Origin: DASZGI01 sp035938995
GTDB taxonomy: Bacteria; Actinomycetota; Actinomycetes; Streptomycetales; Catenulisporaceae
Length of the DNA stretch: 17,538 nt
Reading direction: 5' to 3'
Assembly: GCF_035938995.1 (NCBI RefSeq)
Contig: NZ_DASZGI010000212.1
Coordinates: 1-17,538, forward strand
The notes beneath the pieces are model-generated. The model saw only the letters and a list, made by a program, of their open reading frames with translations, had not been told where the DNA came from and made no database searches. Positions 1 to 7,873 of this stretch are shown one piece after another (positions within the stretch are counted from its first letter, which is position 1; each line of letters opens with the position of its first letter). Made by a program: the position numbers and the translations under genes.

Positions 1-1635
1 GCTCCCAGCGGCGAGGGGGGCGCGGGCGGCGCGGCGGAGGACGCGAGCGACACAGCGGAGAGCGCGGGCGGCGCGGCGGCTGCTGATACCGGAGGTCGAC
101 TCGCGCGCCGTTGGTTCGGCGCCGTCGCGGCGGATCCCGACGCCGCGCTGCGCGCCGTACGGGACGCCGACTTCACCGTGCACGCCGCACCCGCCTCCCC
201 CACCGACCGCGCCGATCCCCTCGCGGAGTCGGTGCGCCGGTCCCTGGCGCGACTCGGAGCCACCGACACCCACGTGTGCAGCGGCAACGAACCGCCTGGG
301 CAGGTGGTGTTGGAGGCCGCGGGGCTCGCTGTCGCGGTGCGGATCCGCGGCGGAACGGCGTTCGTCACCGAGTCGGCGCCCCCGGACATGGTGCGCGCAG
401 ACGCCCGGGCCCTAGCCGCCCGGCTAGGCCTCGACCCCACGCCACCCACGCCCGGACCACTGGCCGTCCGGCTCGGGCCCAGCCCCACGCCACCTGCGCC
501 CGGGCTGTCAGCCGACCAGCTGAGCCTCAACCCTGCGCCACCCGCACCCGCGCCCGGACCGCTGGCCGCCCTGGTCGCGGGCGCCGCAGCTCAGCGCCTC
601 GTTTGCGCGGTCGCCGGGCTTCCCGATCCTGCCACCCGCGGCGAGAACCCCCGGCTTCCCGAAGGCTGGCCGTCCGTCTTAGTCGCCTCAGCGGACCCGC
701 TACACGCCGAGTACCACCCGTGGCGCGGCCGACCGGTCCCCGCCCCGGCCACGCTCGCCGAGGCGCTGCGCACAGTGGAAGCACTCTGCGACGAGCGCAC
801 CGGCCTACTGCCCGCCGCCCACCCGGGCCGGCTGCCACAGCTTCCCGCCGCACTGGCCGCATGCGACATACCCGGCGGAACGCTGGTGGCCACGGCCGCC
901 CGTGTGGACCTGGCCCGCCTGGAGGCGACGTGCCGCGCGGCCGAACTCATCGTCGCTGAGCCAGACGCCTCAACTTCGCCGGACGTCTCAGCCGGACCGC
1001 TCGGTCGGGCCGCGCCGGAGACGTCCGTGACCCGCGACCTGTCCGAGTCGACCCGGTTTCCCGTCACCGTCGGGATGAACCGCGATCACGCCGTGGGACG
1101 AGCCCTGCGCGCCCTGGCCCTCGCCCTTCCGCTCGACGGCGCCCAACTCGTCACAGCCGACGAATGGATGCCGGACCGGCACGCCCGGCACTGGTGGCAG
1201 AGCCTTACCATTCGGCTCGGAGTCAGCGCTCTGCCCTCCGTGTACCGACTGGCGGACGGCGTGTTCCGCGCCGAGGTCCGCTCCGGCAGACAAGTCACGG
1301 GCCGAGCGGTCGAGGCCACCGCCGCGGACGCGATGGCCTTCGCCGCCCTCGCCGCCACCGGTCTGGCACAGACGCCACCCGACGTTCAGGGAAGGTGCCG
1401 CCACGTCGCGCCGAGCGGAGCGATCGCCGCGCTAGCCGCCAGCGGCGCGGCCGTCTCGCTGTGGGAGGGCCCGGGGTCCACCGCGGTGTGGCTGGGTGAC
1501 GTGGCCGATCGCCAAGGGGAGCTGTGCGATCGACTCGGTCGGCTGGTCGGCCCTGTGTGCCCGTGGCGATCACAGCGCACCGAACCCCTGTGGGAAGCGG
1601 GACTGACCGTGCTCGCGCCGGGCGGCGGCGGATGA
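1..1635 (+). CDS. Unrecognised azole-peptide (TOMM) cluster protein, 5' end outside window
   Basis: This frame is open from base 1 to the TGA at 1633-1635, so the true start probably lies upstream; GTG 178 is only the first usable start inside the window. The visible part is about 544 residues. It begins with a Gly/Ala/Ser/Asp-rich linker, then a compact segment (LARRWFGAVAADPDAALRAV), a Pro-rich triple repeat (421-570), and a C-terminal region with Ala-rich helices (AVEATAADAMAFAALAA). I do not recognise a family. Its stop overlaps the ATG of the YcaO gene (ATGA), so the two are translationally coupled and very likely work together. By position it could be the leader-binding or Ocin-ThiF-like component found in thiopeptide and heterocycloanthracin clusters, especially as the YcaO protein seems to lack its own leader-binding domain. 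That is inference from context. The coding call is solid; the function is open. Confidence 0.8.
   Translation, partial: APSGEGGAGGAAEDASDTAESAGGAAAADTGGRLARRWFGAVAADPDAALRAVRDADFTVHAAPASPTDRADPLAESVRRSLARLGATDTHVCSGNEPPGQVVLEAAGLAVAVRIRGGTAFVTESAPPDMVRADARALAARLGLDPTPPTPGPLAVRLGPSPTPPAPGLSADQLSLNPAPPAPAPGPLAALVAGAAAQRLVCAVAGLPDPATRGENPRLPEGWPSVLVASADPLHAEYHPWRGRPVPAPATLAEALRTVEALCDERTGLLPAAHPGRLPQLPAALAACDIPGGTLVATAARVDLARLEATCRAAELIVAEPDASTSPDVSAGPLGRAAPETSVTRDLSESTRFPVTVGMNRDHAVGRALRALALALPLDGAQLVTADEWMPDRHARHWWQSLTIRLGVSALPSVYRLADGVFRAEVRSGRQVTGRAVEATAADAMAFAALAATGLAQTPPDVQGRCRHVAPSGAIAALAASGAAVSLWEGPGSTAVWLGDVADRQGELCDRLGRLVGPVCPWRSQRTEPLWEAGLTVLAPGGGG
20..79 (+). repeat. Short GC-only direct repeat in coding linker
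   Basis: The 18-base run GCGCGGGCGGCGCGGCGG occurs at 20-37 and again at 62-79, exactly 42 bases (14 codons) apart, so both copies sit in the same frame. They encode related Gly/Ala linker peptides (GAGGAAED and SAGGAAAAD). This is probably a low-complexity linker expansion. Confidence 0.7.
421..570 (+). repeat. Three tandem Pro-rich in-frame repeats inside the first gene
   Basis: Three successive units of 48, 48 and 54 bases (421-468, 469-516, 517-570) encode RLGLDPTPPTPGPLAV, RLGPSPTPPAPGLSAD and QLSLNPAPPAPAPGPLAA. The shared core is P-x-P-P-x-P-G. The unit lengths keep the reading frame, so this is a flexible interdomain linker that probably grew by slippage or unequal recombination. Confidence 0.85.
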
Positions 1636-3512
1636 TCGAAGAACTTCGAGAACTGCTCGCACCGCGCGTCGTACTGGACGCGGACAAGGCGCTGTCAGCT
1701 GTCACCGGCGCTGCCATCGTCGTGCTCGAAGAATGGACTCCGGGCCAGGCGACTGCCCTCGCCGAGCACGCGCACCGGCACGACGTGCTGCACCTGCCCG
1801 TACGCTGCGACGGCGCGCTTGGGCTTGTCGGGCCAGTGCAGTACCGCGGCGCGACGGGTTGTCTGAACTGCGCCGAGACGCGACGGCTCATGACGCTCAG
1901 CAGCCGGACCCTGCTGCACCAGCCGTTGTCGCGCGACCCTGGTCTGCGGTTCGCCGGAACGCTGTCGCCCGCCCTGCTGGACGGTGTCGCAGCGCTCGCC
2001 GACGCCGTGCTCGCCGATCCGGATGCGAATCAGAGCACTGTCTGGACCTTCCACGGCGGCCGGGCCACCTGGACCACTCACCAGGTGCAGCCGCTCGGCG
2101 GCTGTGCGGTCTGCCAACCACTGCCAGCGGACTCGCCGGGCAACGCCGCAATCGACCTGTCGCCACAGCCGCTGCCCGATCCCTGCGTCCTGCGTCGGCC
2201 CAATCCGCGGCTGGTCATCGCCGATCTGAGGGCGGATCTGCACGACCCTGTGTTCGGTCCGGTGTACCAGGTGCTGCGGACCGAAGACTCCCCGCTCAGC
2301 TCGACCAGTGCGCTGATATCGCGGGGCGTGCCGGTGCGGGAGGGCGGATACGGCCGGTCGCCCGACTTCGACAGCAGTGAGCGAGTGGCGCTGCTGGAGG
2401 CTGTTGAGCGGTACCGCGCGGCCCGGCCCGGTGGCCGCGCGACCAGCCTGCGCGCCTCGTTCGCCCAGCTCGGCGACGAGCGCGCGGTCGACCCGGCGCG
2501 GCTCGGCCTGCCAGAGCCCGCATACGACGGCCACCGGATGTCGGCGACCGTGCCCTACACTCCGGACCTCGAACTGGACTGGGTCTACGGCTGGTCGCTG
2601 ACCCGCGACCGCGCGATCGCGGTACCGGAGCACGTCGCCTACTGGGACGCGCCGCACGGTCCGCGGGTCGTGTACGAGTGCTCGAATGGGTGCAGCCTGG
2701 GCGGCAGCCCGCAGGAAGCCGCGCTGTACGGGCTCTTCGAAGTCGCCGAGCGTGACGCGTTCCTGATGGCCTGGTACACCCGCACTCCGCTGCCCCGGGT
2801 CCGCACGGCCCGCCCCGATCCGGTCGTGGAACAGCTCGCCGACCGGGCGGCCCTGCTCGGCTACGCGGTGACGGTGCTCGACGCGACGAACGACTTCGCG
2901 ATCCCGGCCGTCGTCGCGGTGGCCCGGTATCAGGGCACAGAGTCGGCGGCGCCGCAAGCGTTCATCGCGGCTGGCGCGCACCACGATCCGCGGGCGGCCG
3001 TCCGCGCGGCGGTCGCCGAACTGGTCACCAATGTCCACCTGGTCACCCGCAGAGCCGCCGCCGAGCCGCAGTCGCGCGACCTCGACCGGCTCTACCGGAT
3101 GCTGCGCGAGCCCGAACGCATCGTCAGCCTCGAGGATCACGTCGGCGTGAACACGCTGCCGGAGGCGGCGCCGCGGGTCGACGCGCTGCTCGGGGCGGCC
3201 TTCGAGGTCGAACTGCCCGAGCCCGAGCCCGTCGCCGACCTGACCGCGCTGCTCACCGACACCGTCCGGCGGCTCGGCGGACAGGGCCTGGAAGTCGTCG
3301 TGGTCGGGCTCGACGGGCCCGGGACGGGCGACCGGTTCGGCCTGTCCTGCGTGAAGGTGATCGTCCCGGGCTCGTTGCCGATGACGTTCGGGTACGTCAA
3401 CCGACGGACCAGGGGTCTGCCAAGGCTGCTTGAGGTGCCGTGCCGCCTCGGCCGGGTCGAGCAGCCGCTGCGCTACGAGGACCTGCCGTTCGATCCGCAC
3501 CCGTTCCCCTGA
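1632..3512 (+). CDS. YcaO cyclodehydratase fused to E1-like zinc domain (TOMM/SagD-type)
   Basis: This is a 626-residue fused cyclodehydratase that would turn Cys/Ser/Thr of a precursor peptide into azolines with ATP, acting in the cytoplasm. Residues about 1-215 look like the E1-like partner domain (bacteriocin cyclodehydratase domain) with two CxxC pairs, CLNC (77-80) and CAVC (158-161), expected to hold a structural zinc. Residues about 225-626 are the YcaO domain. They show ERVALLEAVERY and the segment NGCSLGGSPQEAALYGLFEV followed by AERDAF, the usual metal/ATP-binding helices. The protein ends in PHPFP, which fits the C-terminal PxPxP signature of azoline-forming YcaO enzymes. The start is ATG 1632, overlapping the upstream stop; an earlier in-frame ATG (1524) lies wholly inside the upstream gene. 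No N-terminal leader-binding (RRE) domain is apparent, unlike many fused homologues. Confidence 0.92.
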   Translation: MIEELRELLAPRVVLDADKALSAVTGAAIVVLEEWTPGQATALAEHAHRHDVLHLPVRCDGALGLVGPVQYRGATGCLNCAETRRLMTLSSRTLLHQPLSRDPGLRFAGTLSPALLDGVAALADAVLADPDANQSTVWTFHGGRATWTTHQVQPLGGCAVCQPLPADSPGNAAIDLSPQPLPDPCVLRRPNPRLVIADLRADLHDPVFGPVYQVLRTEDSPLSSTSALISRGVPVREGGYGRSPDFDSSERVALLEAVERYRAARPGGRATSLRASFAQLGDERAVDPARLGLPEPAYDGHRMSATVPYTPDLELDWVYGWSLTRDRAIAVPEHVAYWDAPHGPRVVYECSNGCSLGGSPQEAALYGLFEVAERDAFLMAWYTRTPLPRVRTARPDPVVEQLADRAALLGYAVTVLDATNDFAIPAVVAVARYQGTESAAPQAFIAAGAHHDPRAAVRAAVAELVTNVHLVTRRAAAEPQSRDLDRLYRMLREPERIVSLEDHVGVNTLPEAAPRVDALLGAAFEVELPEPEPVADLTALLTDTVRRLGGQGLEVVVVGLDGPGTGDRFGLSCVKVIVPGSLPMTFGYVNRRTRGLPRLLEVPCRLGRVEQPLRYEDLPFDPHPFP

Positions 3513-3521
3513 GGAGACGCC

Positions 3522-5168
3522 GTGGCCGAGGGCTGGACGAGCCTGCACTGCATGCTGCACTGCGCGCCGGAGACGGTCGACGAATTCCTACTCGGCGACG
3601 TGGCGCCGCTGCTCGATCAGCACGGTGTCGATCAGCACAGGGCCGACTGGTTCTTCATCCGTTACGGCGAGGGCGGCCCGCACTTGCGGATCCGGGTGCG
3701 CGGCGACGCGGTGTGTCTCGCCGAACCGCTCGGCGAGCTCGCGGCGAAGCTGCCGACCGTCGCAGGGCCCTGGCCGTCAACCCATGCGGCAGTACACCTG
3801 GTCCCCTATGTTCCGGAGACACGGCGGTACGGCGGAGCGGCCGCTCTGCCGATCGCCGAGGACGTGTTCGTCCGCTCCACGCAGACCGCGCTGCGGGCGA
3901 TCAGCGAGGCGCCGCACCGCACCGCCCGCTTGACCGCGGCGACCGACCTGGCGATCGCCACCGGGCTGGGACTCGGCATGGACAGACTCGGCGTCGCCCG
4001 ATGGCTGCGGCGGCACGCGCGGGCGTGGCAGCATGCTGATGAGGTGGAGCTGCTGCCCGCCCCGGTCGTGCACGCGAAGGTCAACTCGGTGTACGCGGTC
4101 CAGCGCGACAGCCTCGTGCGGCGGGTCGAGGCGTTGACCGGCCCCGGCACGACGGCGGAGCGCCTGCCGGGAGTGCTCGGCGACTGGCACCGCGTAGTTC
4201 AGGACGCTGATGCATGTCTGCGCGCCGAGACAGGCTTCGACGGCTCGCCCGATGACGGCGAGGAGTACCGCGCCCCGTGGCCGTGGGTGTGGGCCTCGCA
4301 GCTGCACATGCTGCTCAACCGTCTGGGCATTGTGCCGGACGAGGAGCGCGCGCTGTGCCACCTCGTCGCCCGCGCTCTGCTCGACGACGATGAACCGACC
4401 GACTTCTTCCCGCAGGACCGCCGCGCGCCGGACATCCGCTATCTGGAGCGCAGCAAGTTCCACGTCGGCCGCCGGGAGGACTCGGCGTCACGCGAGGTCG
4501 CGCTGCCCGCGCCCGCCACCGTCGGGGGCACTCCCCTGCCCGGGCGGCCGCTTCCCGATGTCACTCTCAATGAGGCGCTGACCCGGCGCGTGTGCACGCG
4601 AGGCGCGCTGACCGGACCGCTGACCGCTACGGACCTGGGGACTCTGCTGTGGAACAGCTACGCGGAAACGCACCACACCGGTCAGCAACCTCATCGCCCG
4701 TATCCGAGCGCGGGCGCTCTCTACACCGCCCGGCTGCGCGTGTTCGCACTGGCGGTCGACGGGTTGGCGCCCGGCTGTTATGAGGCGGACCCGGTTCAAC
4801 GGGTACTGCGACGAATCGGCGCCCTGCCTCCGGTGCACGAGCTCAAAGCACTGTCTCCGTATTTCTCCCGTGCGCTCGAAGACGCGTTCGCGATCGGTCT
4901 CGACGAGGCTCCGGTCCTGCTCGGCCTGTACGTCGATCTGGGTCTGCTGCGTCAGCGCTACGGTCTTCGGGCGCTGCGCCTCGGCCTGTTGGAGGCCGGC
5001 CACCTCGCGCAGACCCTCCTGCTGGTCGCCGCCGCGCTCGGCCTGGGCTGCACACCGGTAAACGGGGTCAACGACGACTTGGCGCACGATCTGTTCAGCC
5101 TCGACGACCTGGACCAGCCGCTGCAGTATCTGCTGCCGATCGGCCGTTCCGACGCCGTCGGCGGCTGA
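3522..5168 (+). CDS. Thiopeptide-type/dehydratase C-domain fused to SagB-type FMN dehydrogenase
   Basis: The 548-residue product joins two RiPP enzymes. Residues about 5-285 match the thiopeptide-type bacteriocin biosynthesis domain (lantibiotic dehydratase C-terminal, SpaB_C-like): an N-terminal TSLHCMLHC strand, WFFIRYGEGGPHLRIRVRG from W43, and HMLLNRLGI near 260. In split LanB systems this domain eliminates glutamyl esters to give dehydroamino acids; in thiopeptides a related domain does the cycloaddition. Residues about 330-548 are a SagB-type nitroreductase-fold dehydrogenase that oxidises azolines to azoles with FMN. They include YPSAGALY (394-401) and a C-terminal LGLGCTPVNG segment. 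The start is GTG 3522, with GAGGAG overlapping the previous stop and a 9-base intergenic gap, so it is in the operon of the YcaO gene. No glutamylating LanB N-domain is visible in the window, so the role of the first half is uncertain. Confidence 0.9.
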   Translation: MAEGWTSLHCMLHCAPETVDEFLLGDVAPLLDQHGVDQHRADWFFIRYGEGGPHLRIRVRGDAVCLAEPLGELAAKLPTVAGPWPSTHAAVHLVPYVPETRRYGGAAALPIAEDVFVRSTQTALRAISEAPHRTARLTAATDLAIATGLGLGMDRLGVARWLRRHARAWQHADEVELLPAPVVHAKVNSVYAVQRDSLVRRVEALTGPGTTAERLPGVLGDWHRVVQDADACLRAETGFDGSPDDGEEYRAPWPWVWASQLHMLLNRLGIVPDEERALCHLVARALLDDDEPTDFFPQDRRAPDIRYLERSKFHVGRREDSASREVALPAPATVGGTPLPGRPLPDVTLNEALTRRVCTRGALTGPLTATDLGTLLWNSYAETHHTGQQPHRPYPSAGALYTARLRVFALAVDGLAPGCYEADPVQRVLRRIGALPPVHELKALSPYFSRALEDAFAIGLDEAPVLLGLYVDLGLLRQRYGLRALRLGLLEAGHLAQTLLLVAAALGLGCTPVNGVNDDLAHDLFSLDDLDQPLQYLLPIGRSDAVGG

Positions 5169-5178
5169 GCGCGCCGCC
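5160..5178. terminator. Possible bidirectional terminator hairpin between convergent genes
   Basis: GGCGGC (5160-5165), a 7-base loop, and GCCGCC (5173-5178) form a 6-bp GC stem at the convergent junction of the dehydrogenase fusion and the NRDE gene. There is no T-tract, as is common in actinomycetes. GC-rich stems also arise by chance here, so the call is tentative. Confidence 0.3.
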
Positions 5179-5183
5179 AGGCG

Positions 5184-5942
5184 TCACAGCACGCGCGACC
5201 AGGCCGGGTGCAGGTCGGCGGGGTTCGCGCAGAAGTCATAACGCGCACCGTTACGGGTCAGCGCGACCAGACTCAAGCTGGAGGTGCCCCACCGCTGATC
5301 GTCGATGATTCGCCGCAACACGAGCGCGTGCGGCTCCGCGGGGTCCAGACCAGCGCCGGAGACGAGGGGAAGCCACTCGCCCCACGCATGCTCAGCGTCT
5401 TCTTCTCCGGGTTCAGGCCGCGCGGCCTTCTCGAACAACGGCCGGAAGTGGTCGATGCGCGCTCGTATCTGCTCGGCGCCCGGGCCCCCGTTGTCGTCGG
5501 CGCCTTCCAGCCCGCTGTTGGCGATGATGTGCAGACCGGCGTCGAGGGCGCGCTCAACGAGCTTCCGCCCGTCCCAACTCCAGAGACGGGTCGATCCGGG
5601 TGTCGAACACACCAGGTGGAACGGGTCGTACCGGGTGGGATCGAGGTCGCCGGGTTCCCCGGCGGCCGCCAGGCGCAGCGGCAACTCGCCGCGGCTGAGC
5701 CGACGGGCATCCTCGGCCGGTTCGCCATGCGCGTTGAGCACGCACGCCACGCGGGGCACCCCGGGATTCACTGCCAGCCATGTGCCGCGGGCCTGCAGAT
5801 CTTGGCCGCCGACGAGCTGCGGCTGCCCGGGCCAGTGCCGACCGGGCGGAAACCATGGGCGTTCGAGGAACTCGTCGCGCACGCCGGCCATCAGAACGGG
5901 CACGGGTGAGTGCGGATCGATGCTGACCACCGTGGTACACAT
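5184..5942 (-). CDS. NRDE/TANGO2-family protein (DUF833)
   Basis: The 252-residue protein starts MCTTVVSID, with the conserved Cys at position 2 of the NRDE (TANGO2/DUF833) family, an Ntn-hydrolase-like fold of unsettled function linked in eukaryotes to haem and lipid handling. Other family marks are RDEFLERP (22-29), GGQDLQARGTWLAVN, LHIIANSGLEG and the C-terminal WGTSSLSLVAL followed by ARYDFCA. The family-naming N-R-D-E tetrad reads V-R-D-E here (21-24). The ATG at 5942 is the natural start because Cys2 follows at once. It converges on the azole operon with a 15-base gap and diverges from the PstS-like gene, so it looks like a genomic neighbour and not a peptide-modifying enzyme. Confidence 0.85.
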   Translation of the reverse strand: MCTTVVSIDPHSPVPVLMAGVRDEFLERPWFPPGRHWPGQPQLVGGQDLQARGTWLAVNPGVPRVACVLNAHGEPAEDARRLSRGELPLRLAAAGEPGDLDPTRYDPFHLVCSTPGSTRLWSWDGRKLVERALDAGLHIIANSGLEGADDNGGPGAEQIRARIDHFRPLFEKAARPEPGEEDAEHAWGEWLPLVSGAGLDPAEPHALVLRRIIDDQRWGTSSLSLVALTRNGARYDFCANPADLHPAWSRVL

Positions 5943-6189
5943 CTCGCCATCGCTTCCATGAGGCGGCTGCGGCGCGGAAGACCGGCCCTACCTTCCAGCG
6001 TGCACCCCGCTCGGCTCGCATGCGACTTCCATGAAAGCCGAAGACGCCCACTGCGACCCTCCGCACACGGACAGTGCGTGAAGATCGGGCGAAGACAAGG
6101 CGAACGCGTCGCCGGAACCCCGCGATGGCGGCGAGTATTGAGACGCTAAGTCAGTACACGCGACTACGGGATCGAACGACGGGGGAGTC
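5943..6189. promoter_or_regulatory. Divergent intergenic region, promoters expected
   Basis: These 247 bases separate the divergent NRDE and PstS-like genes and should carry both promoters. A TTGAGA at 6138-6143 could be a -35 element for the rightward gene, but no convincing -10 follows at 17-18 bases. I see no strong inverted repeat, RNA gene or extra coding sequence. Confidence 0.4.
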
Positions 6190-7873
6190 TTGTCAGCGTT
6201 CCTATGGTTCGTCCTCGTTCCGGGAGTGGCGGCGGTCATCGCGGGCGTGGGGGCCGTGATCAGCACCGTCCAGGTCCTGCGGCCGCGCTGGCGCCGGCAG
6301 ATCGGCTACCGGGTGCACCTCGACAATCCGGTGGGCGTGCACGCCGCGGGCGGGCATCGGGGACCTCGCCGAACTCGTGCTCCTCCTCAAGACCACACAG
6401 GCATCCGACGCGGAGCCGCTCGCGGTCGAGGTCAGCAACGACGCCGGACTGAAGCTCACCGGGGAGGTGCCCGACGAGCGGCCCATGGTGGTGCGGGTCG
6501 GCACCAGCGCCATCGTGGACAGCGCCCACGAGGTGCCCGACGCGCACGTGGCCGTGATCCGGGTCAGCAACGACGGCGGCCTGGACATCGCCGAGGACGA
6601 CTACCTCCTGCCGGTCACCTTCACCTTCGGCAACCGATGGGTGACCGGAGTCGAGGTCAAGGACGCCACGGACGCACAGCGTGAGATTCTGCTCGGCCCC
6701 GGGGGGCTGACCTTCAGCGCGAACCAGCTGAACGTGCCGCCGATCCGGCTCAAGAAGAAGGACCGGTTCCGGCTGCTGGTCCTGCTGTCCGGCTCCGACC
6801 GCACGGTCGAGGCGACCGGCCGGCTCAAGGGCGCGGCCAAGGACGGCGGCGTCGTGCGCAGCGGCTCCGGCGCGGGACCGAACGGGGCGACCGTCCGCGC
6901 GGGCGGCTTCGGCCTGACGGCCATCGGCTGTCTCGCCGCCGTCGTGGTGCTGCTGCTCGTCCATCTGCACACGACCAGCCCCGCGTCACCGACCGACTGT
7001 GTCGGCGGCAGCCTCACCGCCTACGGCTCGACCGCCTTCACCCCGGCCATGCAAGCCGCCGCCGCGCAATACCAGAAGGACTGCACCTCCTCGGCGATCG
7101 CCGTCGCCCCGGGCGGCATCCCGACCGGCAGCCGCAACGGGGTGCGCTACCTGTCCGCCCAAGGCACCAGCGATCCGAGCGCGCAGGCCAGCCAGCTGGC
7201 CATGTCCGACGGGCCGACCGACGGCTACCCGCAGCTGCACGCGCACCCGGTGGCCGTGATCATCTTCTCGATCGTGGTCAACAAAGCGGTCGGCATCCAC
7301 TCCCTGACCACCGACCAGCTCCGGCAGATCTACTCCGGGAAGGTCACCGACTGGCGGCAGCTCGGCGGCCCGGACCTGCCCATCCACATCGTCAGCCGGG
7401 GCGCGGACTCCGGCACCCGCGCCACGTTCCAGCAGAAGCTGCTGGGCGGCGTGCCCGAACCCGCCGTCTCGTCCCAGAACTGCGTGGACCGCACCCCCGA
7501 CCAGCAGTCGTCACCGGTGATCCGCTGCGAGGCGGGAAGCACCGACGACCTGCTCACCCAGGTCGACGTCAATCAGGGCGCGATCGGCTACGCGGAAATG
7601 GCGTCGACGGTGGGGGCTCCGCCGACCAAGTACCCGAACGTCGACCAGGTGCTGATCGACGGCCACGGCCCCGACCCGCTGACCGTGCGGAACGACCAGT
7701 ACCCGTTCTGGGCCGTCGAGGAGATCTACACATATGGCGAGCCCGCCGGCGACTCGCTGTCCGCCGCGTTCCTGCGTTATCTGAGCCAGGACGCGGCCAA
7801 GACCCTGCTGCAGGACCGCGGGTACATCCCGTGCACTGATCCGCAGGGCGATCCGATCCAGCTGTGTCAGTAA
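6190..7873 (+). CDS. Membrane-anchored PstS-like substrate-binding protein, apparent frameshift
   Basis: Residues encoded from TTG 6190 form an N-terminal membrane helix (FLWFVLVPGVAAVIAGVGAV) and then RVHLDNPVGVHAAGG. The reading then continues sensibly only in the next frame (IGDLAELVLLLKTTQASDAE), which stays open to TAA 7871-7873. Counting from GTG 6377, the only in-frame start of the second part (498 aa), a beta-rich domain is followed by a second membrane helix (about 178-197, AIGCLAAVVVLLLVHLH) and a PstS-type periplasmic phosphate-binding-like domain from about 211. That domain includes GSLTAYGSTAFTPAM, IYSGKVTDWRQLGG and the anion-loop-like SRGADSGTRATF. The second half would lie outside the membrane. 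The ligand is unknown; no permease or ATPase genes are adjacent. GGGGGAG lies just before TTG 6190 but at unusually short spacing. The gene ends 7 bases into the convergent regulator gene. Confidence 0.75.
6340..6362 (+). other. Apparent one-base frameshift site
   Basis: Up to about 6350 the protein-like frame is that of TTG 6190; after about 6355 it is that of GTG 6377. Removing one G from the GCGGGCGGGC stretch makes one uninterrupted protein (HAAGG then IGDLAELV). No start codon other than 6377 exists in the second frame between its last stop (about 6259) and the domain. It may be a sequencing error in a G-run or a real mutation. Confidence 0.6.

Noticed and set aside
1695..3560. A 621-codon minus-strand open frame opposite the YcaO gene
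   Set aside because: It is antisense to a clear YcaO/E1-like protein. Its translation is Arg/Gly/Gln-rich with no domain, and it reflects the lack of stop codons in high-GC DNA.
5208..5909. A plus-strand open frame inside the NRDE gene
   Set aside because: The opposite strand encodes a recognisable NRDE protein with Cys2 and family motifs; this frame has none.
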